Assembly: GCF_963677575.1 (NCBI RefSeq) | Contig: NZ_OY782038.1 | Location: forward strand, 3,103,501-3,167,500 | Length of the DNA stretch: 64,000 nt | Direction: 5' to 3' | From: an uncultured Draconibacterium sp. | GTDB lineage: Bacteria; Bacteroidota; Bacteroidia; Bacteroidales; Prolixibacteraceae | In this document: positions 1 through 7,261 of the stretch, piece after piece | Numbering within the stretch: position 1 is the stretch's first letter | Layout: each line of letters opens with the position of its first letter | Notes under the pieces: generated by a model | Told to the model about the DNA's origin: nothing | The model's database searches: none | The model's input: only the letters and a program-made list of their open reading frames with translations | Program-made: the position numbers and the translations under genes

Positions 1-85
1 TCTTCGATTTCATAGGTGCCACACAAGTAGTATTAGCAGAGTAACAAGACAAATCGATAAAAAGTTGAACCGATTTTTGCCGCTG

Positions 86-1561
86 CTAAAGTTTAGTATC
101 GTTTACCACGCCCAAAACGCCCAGATAAAGCAGTTTTGCGGCGTCTTCCATAATTTCTGGAGTTAACACATTTGTTTTATCGGCAGGCATGTGATAGTGC
201 ACCGGATACACCGAGTTGCGGGTCCAAAGTCCAAATGTTTTTATACCTACATTCTCGAAATTCGAAGCATCAGAACGCGGCCGTCCGTAATTTTTGGTAA
301 CTGCTGAAGCTCCCATTTCGCGGTGGATGTAGTCATTATTGGCATCCTCGAAATGACTGAACAATGCCGAGTGCGTTTTCCCTCCCGACACAAAAAAGCC
401 GGTTCCGTTTCCAACCATATCCAGGTTGATCATCATTTTGGTTTTCTCCACCGGGAACAGCGGATTTTCGCAGTAATATTTCGAACCATACAAACCACAC
501 TCCTCGCCACCGAGAAGTATAAAAAGTACCGAACGTTTAGGTTTAACTTCTGATGTTGCCAAAGCTTTTGCGGCACCCAGAATATCGCTGACTCCCGATG
601 CATTATCGAGTGCACTGGAGAAAACAACATCACCCATTTTCCCCTGCCCGTCCAGATGGCCACCAATAATTACTACTTCATCTTTCAGTTCCGGATCGGA
701 ACCTTCGATCATTCCAACCACATTGCAAGCCTGCGCATCGGGGAAATATTTTGTTTCGGCGCGGATAAACACTTTTTGTTCTGCCGGTAATGCAAACGAT
801 GGTGTTTTCATATTTTTTAACTGCTCCCGAATCTGCTTGTAATCTTTTCCGGCGTCGGCCATAATTTGCGTCACTACTTTTGTATCGACGTGCGCATATA
901 CAAAACCTTCGAGATTTACAGTATTCGGATTGGCCAGTTTGCTGGCATAAATCATTCCGGCAGCACCGTGTTTTACCGCATTCCTGAATTTATACCGATG
1001 ATAAGCGTAAGGTGTCCATTTTGCCAGTGTTTCATCGTTTTTGGTGTAGGGAGTTCCACTTTCGAGAATAATTATTTTCCCTTTAACATCTACGTTTTTG
1101 TAATCGTCGTAACCTAGTTCCGGGGCAGTAATCCCATGGCCAACATAAACCAGTTCGGCCTGAACGGTGCCACTTGCCGAGTTGGAACCCGGTAAATAAT
1201 CTTCCGGGAAATCGAGGTATGTTTTTTCATCGCCGTTAAAATAAACTACCGATCCCAGCGAGTTTACTTCAGAATATTCATTCGGAAAATACTGAAAATA
1301 ACTACCGTTGTTTGCCGGCTGAACACCCCACTCTTCGAACTTTGAAGCACACCATTTGGCCACTTCCAAATATTCCGGAGTGCCCGACAAACGTCCCTCG
1401 TATTTATCAGAACTTAGTTCGGCTGCAAACTCCATTAACTCGTTGCTCGAAATAGAGTGAAAAGTTTTTAAACGCAAATCATTATCACTCTGCTGTGCAA
1501 ATCCATTTACTGTAAATGCTGCCCATAACAGCATGCAAAAAATTGTTACTCTCATCATCAA
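86..1561 (-). CDS. Secreted M28 family metallopeptidase with PA domain
   Basis: A 491-residue secreted zinc aminopeptidase-like protein. The N-terminus is a signal peptide ending near AFTVNGFAQQ. A protease-associated (PA) region lies around residues 125-250, and the M28 catalytic domain follows. The expected metal and catalytic motifs are all visible: GGHLDG near residue 301, ALDNASG near 317, GGEECG near 351, NLDMVG near 381 and a histidine in VHYHMPADK near 456. Members of this family remove N-terminal residues from peptides in the periplasm or outside the cell; the exact substrate cannot be read from sequence. It stands alone, with no close gene on the same strand. The family call is firm. 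Confidence 0.9.
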   Translation of the reverse strand: MMMRVTIFCMLLWAAFTVNGFAQQSDNDLRLKTFHSISSNELMEFAAELSSDKYEGRLSGTPEYLEVAKWCASKFEEWGVQPANNGSYFQYFPNEYSEVNSLGSVVYFNGDEKTYLDFPEDYLPGSNSASGTVQAELVYVGHGITAPELGYDDYKNVDVKGKIIILESGTPYTKNDETLAKWTPYAYHRYKFRNAVKHGAAGMIYASKLANPNTVNLEGFVYAHVDTKVVTQIMADAGKDYKQIREQLKNMKTPSFALPAEQKVFIRAETKYFPDAQACNVVGMIEGSDPELKDEVVIIGGHLDGQGKMGDVVFSSALDNASGVSDILGAAKALATSEVKPKRSVLFILLGGEECGLYGSKYYCENPLFPVEKTKMMINLDMVGNGTGFFVSGGKTHSALFSHFEDANNDYIHREMGASAVTKNYGRPRSDASNFENVGIKTFGLWTRNSVYPVHYHMPADKTNVLTPEIMEDAAKLLYLGVLGVVNDTKL

Positions 1562-1711
1562 ATTTTTGGGATCGTTAAAAGTATAATTTTTTACACTGAT
1601 CGACAGCTAAAAGCTAAAAAGATGAGCAAAAAATTGGAAAATTGGCGCAATACAACCTTCTGAAGTTATCTATCGTAAAAAATAAACAGTTTAACTTTAA
1701 ACAACTGCATC

Positions 1712-2116
1712 ATGAAAATTCTAAGAGGAACTATTTTTGGCGGTATTGCCTTTTTCTTTCTGGGCTGGCTGTTTTGGGGAATTCTGCTCATGGATTTTTC
1801 GGCGAACAACTATAATCCCGATTTTTACCTGAAGGACAACGAAATGATTTGGTGGGCACTTATTCTTTCCAACCTTACTTATGCCCTGCTTCAAACCCTG
1901 TTTTTAAAGTGGGGAAAAGCAAAAAAGTGGATCGACGGTTTAAAAATCGGCATTCTATTCGGTGGTTTGTATGCATTATCTACCGATCTGAGTATTTATT
2001 CCATGACCAACATATTACTGAATGTTTGGGCCATAATCGTTGATACACTGGCCTATGTGGTGATAACGGGACTAATGGGAATTGTAATTGTTTTAACCTG
2101 GGGAAAGTCGAAATAA
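1712..2116 (+). CDS. Small four-helix integral membrane protein
   Basis: A 134-residue hydrophobic protein with about four predicted membrane segments, at roughly residues 5-27, 47-65, 77-95 and 103-128, joined by short polar loops. It ends in a positively charged tail (WGKSK). It resembles small DUF1761/DUF2177-like membrane proteins in size and topology, but I do not recognise a diagnostic motif. It lies divergently from the M28 peptidase and converges on the PCMD protein gene. Function unknown. Confidence 0.7.
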   Translation: MKILRGTIFGGIAFFFLGWLFWGILLMDFSANNYNPDFYLKDNEMIWWALILSNLTYALLQTLFLKWGKAKKWIDGLKIGILFGGLYALSTDLSIYSMTNILLNVWAIIVDTLAYVVITGLMGIVIVLTWGKSK

Positions 2117-2135
2117 TTGAACGATTGAATTTTAT

Positions 2136-3215
2136 TTATTCCTCATCATAAACCATTTCCACGTCGTCAATAATTAATACACTGCCGACAGCACCCGCAA
2201 AATTTGCCCCGTCGTAACTCGATGAAGTCACAAGTGAGATGTGTGTAGGCAACATGTAAGTTGCTGAATCACCCGACACAAAATTCCCGTCCTCCGGTTT
2301 CATGTAATCGGGGTACGAGTCGTCGAGCGGACCGTAAATTACAGGCATATCAGTTGTTATGAGTTCGGATTGCACTTCGCTACTTCTAAACCAAGCCGTT
2401 CCCAAACGCTGTATTTCTCCGCCTAAACGCACTTCCAGAAAGGCATAAATATCGCAGCTGTCGTCGTAATCAAGCACATTTCCATATCGGTCTTTATTCA
2501 CTGCTCCCGGAACATATGAATAAGTAAAACGGATTTTAACGGGCCGCCCGGTAAATGGCGTTCCAAATATTACTGCAGCTTCGGGGTCGGTCGGATCAAG
2601 CTTATCAGAATCAAAATAACCGGTAAACAGCGACCCTGCGGCAATCGGCGTTTTTAACGGAATACCCGCCAATCCCAGGTCGTATGTTTCCATGCGCGCT
2701 GCCAGGTTATTATTTCCCAAATCGTAAGGTGCAGTTGCAATTTTTCCCAATATCTGCGTACCCTGGTTTCCGGTTCCCCAAATGGTAGAAGCTGCATCCG
2801 TACCGGGTTCGTAATAATCGGAGCTGGTTTTGTACCATGCGTTTAAATCTCCGTTATCGAGCTGTGGCGTAGCCGAAGCTACAAACGATTCGATGGCCCA
2901 CGCATGCTCGCTGCCATCCTCCGCAACTACATTCATGGTGGCCTCGTCACTTAGATCGATGACATCGCCAACAGCTTTATCGGCAGTGGCAAACGAAGAA
3001 AGTTCCATTTCCTGAATCACCAGCGACGAAAGCTCAACACCTCCGGGAATTTCGATGGTTACAGTTTGATTCTCGGTGTCGATAATGGCGTTGCCGGCCT
3101 GGTTACTTACCAGAAATTTTTTAATATTTCCATAAGGCGACAATCCAAAATGATCTTCCTTAACGCAGGAGAACAGCACCAAAAGAATTGCGGTTATGTA
3201 TACTGACTTTTTCAT
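2136..3215 (-). CDS. PCMD-domain lipoprotein (putative carbohydrate metabolism domain)
   Basis: A 359-residue lipoprotein. I chose the ATG at 3215 because it begins a clean lipoprotein signal (MKKSVYITAILLVLFSC); the 35 residues available upstream are polar and overlap the preceding gene's end. An Ig-like N-terminal region (about residues 25-110) is followed by a PCMD domain (about 118-355) with the typical features: a DLNAW opening, a STIWGTGN stretch, and a C-terminal IDDVEMVY strand. PCMD proteins are surface or periplasmic proteins of Bacteroidota linked by context to glycan use. The beta-barrel gene just upstream on the same strand is a probable partner and the two likely form an operon. 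Confidence 0.82.
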   Translation of the reverse strand: MKKSVYITAILLVLFSCVKEDHFGLSPYGNIKKFLVSNQAGNAIIDTENQTVTIEIPGGVELSSLVIQEMELSSFATADKAVGDVIDLSDEATMNVVAEDGSEHAWAIESFVASATPQLDNGDLNAWYKTSSDYYEPGTDAASTIWGTGNQGTQILGKIATAPYDLGNNNLAARMETYDLGLAGIPLKTPIAAGSLFTGYFDSDKLDPTDPEAAVIFGTPFTGRPVKIRFTYSYVPGAVNKDRYGNVLDYDDSCDIYAFLEVRLGGEIQRLGTAWFRSSEVQSELITTDMPVIYGPLDDSYPDYMKPEDGNFVSGDSATYMLPTHISLVTSSSYDGANFAGAVGSVLIIDDVEMVYDEE

Positions 3216-3282
3216 TCGTTTATAATTGTTTGTTACTATAAGGTATAAGATGGAACTCGTCCCGAAGTTCTCTAGACTCGTT

Positions 3283-4077
3283 TCATTTGCGTGCCCCCTT
3301 CCTGTTTTTATTGGCTCCAAAATAGTACGCCAGCCCCAGATCGAGCGAAAGCAGGTTTATACGAAAGTCGACATTCTGGCGCACCTGTTTCGATTCGGGC
3401 CCCTCGTTAATACTGCTTTTGGCAACATTTAACTCGTAGCCCAAAACATTGTTCAACTGCACCTCGAAAGCAAAATTCTCCATGGCAAAAAAGGTAATTC
3501 CCGGACTTAATCCCAGCCCAAAAGTGAACTCCTTTTTGTGTTTTTTATTAATCTCGTCGATATTTCTTACATCGCGCGTAAGCGAACTACTGCCACCCAA
3601 CGTAAAACCAAATTCGGTGAAGAAACTTAACCGTTCGTTTGGTGTTAAAGGCACCGACGAACGGAATCCGGGACTTACGGCAAATCCGCGCGTTAGCGTA
3701 TTCGATTGTACGGTGTCGGGATCTTGAAAAACAGTGCCTCCAAAACGATTCTGAAAATAGTTGAAATTAATGATCGCCATTCCGTAATCGCCGGTGTAGT
3801 AACCACCTTTTAGCAACAAATTGTAGTCAAGCCGGTCGCCTTCAACAACCTGTTGAATAAGGTAATTGGTATTAGTAAGGTTTTTATCGGTTACTGAAAA
3901 GGCCAGTCCCACATAAAAATTACCTTTTTGAAAAGGCTTAAAATCCTGGTTATAATAACTCGACAGCAAATCGTAAGGTGAGGTTTTCTTTGCAACTTCA
4001 AGAGAGTCTTCTTGGGCAAACAAACAGGCCGGCAAGATTAACAGAAATACAAGTATCCAAAATTCTTTCAACTTCAT
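3283..4077 (-). CDS. Outer-membrane beta-barrel protein, PCMD partner
   Basis: 264 residues with a signal peptide (cleavage near CLFAQEDS) followed by alternating aromatic and polar strands ending in LGLAYYFGANK, the pattern of a small outer-membrane barrel. It is the first gene of a two-gene minus-strand unit, 67 bp before the chosen PCMD protein start. It may anchor or export the lipoprotein partner, but this is inference from position. No enzymatic motif is visible. Confidence 0.68.
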   Translation of the reverse strand: MKLKEFWILVFLLILPACLFAQEDSLEVAKKTSPYDLLSSYYNQDFKPFQKGNFYVGLAFSVTDKNLTNTNYLIQQVVEGDRLDYNLLLKGGYYTGDYGMAIINFNYFQNRFGGTVFQDPDTVQSNTLTRGFAVSPGFRSSVPLTPNERLSFFTEFGFTLGGSSSLTRDVRNIDEINKKHKKEFTFGLGLSPGITFFAMENFAFEVQLNNVLGYELNVAKSSINEGPESKQVRQNVDFRINLLSLDLGLAYYFGANKNRKGARK

Positions 4078-4351
4078 GGATTAACAGTTTTGTCTATCAA
4101 ATATAAGGCATTGATATCAAAACAACTGCATGGCCATAGTGTTTTATCCCTATCAATCCCACGGTCAATCATTTAATTACAAATCGGGATGACCCTACAC
4201 TATCCAAAGCTAAGGTTGGGACCAGAGTAAATCTCAGCTATATTGAAAATCCTCGCAGCAGAGCTGTCGAGGAATCCGATTCCCTTAAGGACTTCTTTAT
4301 TGTTTTGTTCGCTTAACCCGAAGCAAAGCCATCGGGGAATGTCTGGTTTGA

Positions 4352-4987
4352 TCATGATATCCAAATCACATAGTGACGTTTAATCATCCATTTTCCATTT
4401 TTATTCTCTACATAGATTAAGCTTCCGCTGCTGTCGTCCACATCCCAATAACTAACGAAGTAAAAGAGGGCATGGGTATAATTATCGTCAAAAACCATTT
4501 TCGAGTAAAACGCTGATCCAAGGTAAGTAAATCCCATTTTCCTAAATTCAGGAGGTCTTTCCGCTTGCAATTTATATTCACACAAACTGTCGATTACTGA
4601 AAATTGAATCGGCTTTGGTTTTAGTGTATCGGCGCGTAAACTTCCTAAAAGTCCGTTATATGCCGAATCCTGAAGATGTGAGAATTCAACGATGTCGGGT
4701 AAAACTAATTTATCGTGTAAATGAACAATAAAAACAGTAGTATCAACCATGCGTTTGAAATCTGCTTTTACCTTTTCAATGCTGTCGTTAAATGCTTTTC
4801 TCTCTATTTCTGTACCTACAAATGGAGGTGGAGGCGGTGGATATTTTGGGCGCAACAACTCAGGAAGCGTTTGAGAAATTATCTCTGATTCATATTTCTC
4901 CTGATTTCCTTTATTGTCGATTTTTGTACACAACGTGAAAACCATTGCTCCGAATACGCCGATGAATATGACTAGTATTTGTTTCAT
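4352..4987 (-). CDS. Hypothetical secreted protein with proline run
   Basis: 211 residues. It has an N-terminal hydrophobic segment ending in a cysteine (MVFTLC), a poor match to a lipobox, so it may be a lipoprotein or a membrane-anchored protein. A run of six prolines sits near residue 55. The rest is mixed alpha/beta without a motif I recognise. It sits just after an attC-like half-site (5002-5014), in the same arrangement as the TlpA-like gene at 46.9 kb, so it may be an acquired cassette gene. Function unknown. Confidence 0.6.
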   Translation of the reverse strand: MKQILVIFIGVFGAMVFTLCTKIDNKGNQEKYESEIISQTLPELLRPKYPPPPPPFVGTEIERKAFNDSIEKVKADFKRMVDTTVFIVHLHDKLVLPDIVEFSHLQDSAYNGLLGSLRADTLKPKPIQFSVIDSLCEYKLQAERPPEFRKMGFTYLGSAFYSKMVFDDNYTHALFYFVSYWDVDDSSGSLIYVENKNGKWMIKRHYVIWIS

Positions 4988-5001
4988 TTTCTAATTCGGG
5001 T

Positions 5002-5014
5002 TAATGGTTAGTGC
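5002..5014 (-). repeat. attC-like half-site (GCACTAACCATTA)
   Basis: Read on the minus strand this is GCACTAACCATTA, directly before the hypothetical gene at 4352-4987. It matches GCACCAACCGTTA at 46853-46865 in 11 of 13 bases, also just before a lipoprotein gene. Together with the 12-mer at 5660-5671 it brackets the LspA-like gene. The shape recalls integron-cassette boundaries, but I see no integrase in the window. Confidence 0.4.
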
Positions 5015-5054
5015 ATATTGCATTGCGACATTTCGTTGTGCAAAAGAAATTATT

Positions 5055-5585
5055 CTATTCCGTTAACAATTCATTTTCGTTAGTAAATAAGTTGTCAAAA
5101 ATCAGTTTAAAATCTTTCCATTGAATAATAATTAGAAATACTCCAATGTTTACTAAAACATCTGCCACGTTAAAAACCGGAAAATTATACTCATAAAGAT
5201 AGTGAATATGAAAGAAGTCTGTTACGAATCCATTTAACATCCTATCCACAATATTTCCATAGGCACCGCCAAGCAAAATAAAGAATGGCAGCAATAATCT
5301 GAATTTCTTATCTTTTATTTTCCAAATCATTACAAAAGCAAACATTGTTGCAGAAATAGTCAGTAGGAAAATTAATGGAATTCTGATATTCTTCTTAATT
5401 GAACTAAGAAAACCAAAAGCAATTGAGTGATTCTCCACATAACGAAGGTCAAAAGTATTTTCAATTAGAACTATTGAATTGTCTTTCAAATTTGTTTTGG
5501 CAATTTCTTTAGTTTTTAAATCTGCTGAACATCCGGAAATCATAAATGATATTAAAATCAAATATTTTATTAGTGTCTTTTTCAT
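5055..5585 (-). CDS. Signal peptidase II-like aspartyl protease (LspA family), accessory copy
   Basis: 176 residues, close to the normal LspA length. Both catalytic-aspartate motifs are present: GNIVDR (Asp114) and FNVADV (Asp142), together with the ENHSIAFGF version of the conserved Asn/Ala/Phe region near residue 52 and hydrophobic segments near 68-88, 96-112 and 140-155. LspA cleaves prolipoprotein signal peptides in the inner membrane. Oddly, its own N-terminus reads like a lipoprotein signal (MISGC, Cys19) just before the usual D-x-x-K segment (SADLKTK). It sits between attC-like sequences, so it is probably an acquired paralogue and not the housekeeping gene; I therefore give no symbol. 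Confidence 0.82.
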   Translation of the reverse strand: MKKTLIKYLILISFMISGCSADLKTKEIAKTNLKDNSIVLIENTFDLRYVENHSIAFGFLSSIKKNIRIPLIFLLTISATMFAFVMIWKIKDKKFRLLLPFFILLGGAYGNIVDRMLNGFVTDFFHIHYLYEYNFPVFNVADVLVNIGVFLIIIQWKDFKLIFDNLFTNENELLTE

Positions 5586-5659
5586 TTTATAATAGTTATA
5601 TTTTACTCCAGGTTTAGAATTGATTTTAACTATCTGTCTGCTTTTAATATTTGATGTAA

Positions 5660-5671
5660 CACATTGTTAGC
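5660..5671 (-). repeat. attC-like 12-mer (GCTAACAATGTG)
   Basis: On the minus strand this reads GCTAACAATGTG, identical to 46676-46687 downstream of the toxin-antitoxin pair. It lies upstream of the LspA-like gene. The shared 12-mer in two unrelated accessory patches suggests a common recombination or boundary sequence. Confidence 0.42.
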
Positions 5672-5906
5672 CAAAATGTAGTTATTTATGCATTTATTTT
5701 ACTTTCAAATTCTTCCACCTTGGTTTCCGTAAGCATATTATCAAAAAACAGCTAACTACCTGATTTCAAGAGCTCCCCCCACCATTTTGTAACTATCGTT
5801 GGGCTAGCAAGCTTCAAAATGGTTATTTTACCGCTATTGCAGAGCTACGCCAACATCAAAACGATCATTTTACCGCTGTTGTAGTACCACTCCTGCTTCA
5901 CATTCA

Positions 5907-5945
5907 CAAAAAAACTACTGTTGTGGCCCTGCAATAGTAGTTTTG
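5907..5945 (-). terminator. Hairpin terminator downstream of the glycyl radical operon
   Basis: Arms AAAACTACT and AGTAGTTTT enclose a GC-rich loop; read on the minus strand the stem is followed by a T run. It lies about 330 bp past the end of the activating enzyme gene, so it could end that transcript after a long 3' region. Confidence 0.5.
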
Positions 5946-6275
5946 TCACCCATTTCAAGCCTTCGCAGCCCGGCATAAGGGCTTTTGAGGATGTATCGGG
6001 CTTCTCGCAACATTACAATGAACTACCCCGCTGCAAGCAGTCGGAGTATCACTAAGGAATTATTTGTTCAATCGCCCCAAGGGACGGGAAATAAGCCCCT
6101 GAGATCCCGATGGCTTTGCATCGGGATCAGTTCGACTTTGTAATTTCAGTTCACTATCGTTTCTGAAATCACAGTCTCACTGATTTAATCAGCGCAGAGC
6201 ATTTGTGGCACAACACCGGGCAATTATTTACTTAGTCTTTGATAAGAAATAGCTGAGTTTTCTGACAAGCACTAA

Positions 6276-7184
6276 TTACCCGCCAATCTCCGCCTCGATA
6301 CCGTATTTTTCGAATATGGCGATCGCCCTGCTTTGTTCCTCTTCGGTGGGCTCCTCCATATTGAATTCGTTGTATTTCGACCCCAGTTTGTTGTACTTAT
6401 TAGCCGCAATATTATGGTACGGCAATAAGTTTACCATTGGCTTTTTACCCGGCAAGGCAGCTATAAATTCGGCCATTTCGGTAACCGTGTTATGATCGGC
6501 ATTTACATTGCGGATAAACGGCACACGAATATTGATGTTCGCACCGCTTTCGGCCAGCAACTGCAGGTTTTTAAGAATAAGCTTGTTACTTACACCTGTC
6601 CACTTCTTATGTTTTGCCTCATCCATCAACTTCAGGTCGAACAGAAAAAGCTCGGTCTTTTTAGCCACTTCCAGCAAGGTGTCAGTATCGGCAAATCCGC
6701 AGGTGTCAACAGTTCGGTGCAGCTTATTTTCGCCACAGGCATCCAGCATCTGCATCAGAAAATCCGCGTTCATCAAGGGCTCACCCCCCGAGAAGGTAAC
6801 GCCACCATTCGATTGCTCGATGTGTACACGTTCACGTTCGATGATTTGCATCAGCTCCTCCATCTCGTACAGCCGTCCCGACATTTCAATGGCTTTCGTT
6901 GGGCACACATCGGCACAAATACCACAAAGGGTACAAGCCTGATAGTCGGTAACAATTCCTTTTGGCGTGAGTGTGAGCGCATCTTCCGGACACATTTTCA
7001 CACACTCCTGCGCCCCAATACACTTCGACTCGGTATACAGCTTTTGTACTCCCGGCGACTGGCTTTCGGGGTTGTGACACCATTTACAGCTCAACGGGCA
7101 GCCCTTCATAAACAGGGTGATTCGGATACCCGGACCATCGTTAATGGCATAACGTTTTATATCGAATATTAATGATTGATTCAT
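6276..7184 (-). CDS. Glycyl radical enzyme activating enzyme (radical SAM)
   Basis: 302 residues from the ATG at 7184, which starts the typical MNQSLIFDIKRYAINDGPG opening; the track start 60 bp earlier adds a non-conserved tail and runs into a hairpin. The radical SAM cluster motif CPLSCKWC is near residue 29, and two ferredoxin-type Cys clusters follow (CIGAQECVKMCP and CTLCGICADVCP). The GGEP motif for SAM binding is present. It uses SAM and a reduced cluster to place the radical on the glycine of the enzyme encoded 77 bp upstream, and the two genes form an operon. The assignment is firm. Confidence 0.93.
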   Translation of the reverse strand: MNQSLIFDIKRYAINDGPGIRITLFMKGCPLSCKWCHNPESQSPGVQKLYTESKCIGAQECVKMCPEDALTLTPKGIVTDYQACTLCGICADVCPTKAIEMSGRLYEMEELMQIIERERVHIEQSNGGVTFSGGEPLMNADFLMQMLDACGENKLHRTVDTCGFADTDTLLEVAKKTELFLFDLKLMDEAKHKKWTGVSNKLILKNLQLLAESGANINIRVPFIRNVNADHNTVTEMAEFIAALPGKKPMVNLLPYHNIAANKYNKLGSKYNEFNMEEPTEEEQSRAIAIFEKYGIEAEIGG

Positions 7185-7202
7185 TTTTAGTAGTGAGATG
7201 TG

Positions 7203-7256
7203 AGTATAGAGTAGTTGAGTACCGAGATCAATCTCAATACTCACTACTCTATACTA
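7203..7256. repeat. Intercistronic long hairpin in the glycyl radical operon
   Basis: An almost perfect inverted repeat: AGTATAGAGTAGTTGAGTAC on the left returns on the right as GTACTC-like sequence ending ACTACTCTATACT, with one indel. It fills the gap between the two operon genes. It has no T run, so it is more likely an mRNA-stabilising or REP-like element than a terminator. Confidence 0.65.
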
Positions 7257-7261
7257 AAAAT

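Larger units (their letters stand above)
5586..6275. other. Gene-free stretch with degenerate tandem repeats and hairpins
   Basis: No convincing gene. It contains the attC-like 12-mer, imperfect repeats spaced about 42 bp around 5814 and 5856 (each TCAAAA... followed by ATTTTACCGCT), a terminator-like hairpin at 5907-5945, and a 10-bp hairpin at 6103-6128. Its right end (about 6232-6270) shares a long stretch including AGAAATAGCTGAGTTTTCTG with 51636-51671. Confidence 0.5.

Noticed and set aside
6492..7172. 226-codon plus-strand ORF opposite the activating enzyme
   Set aside because: Entirely antisense to a well-conserved radical SAM gene.
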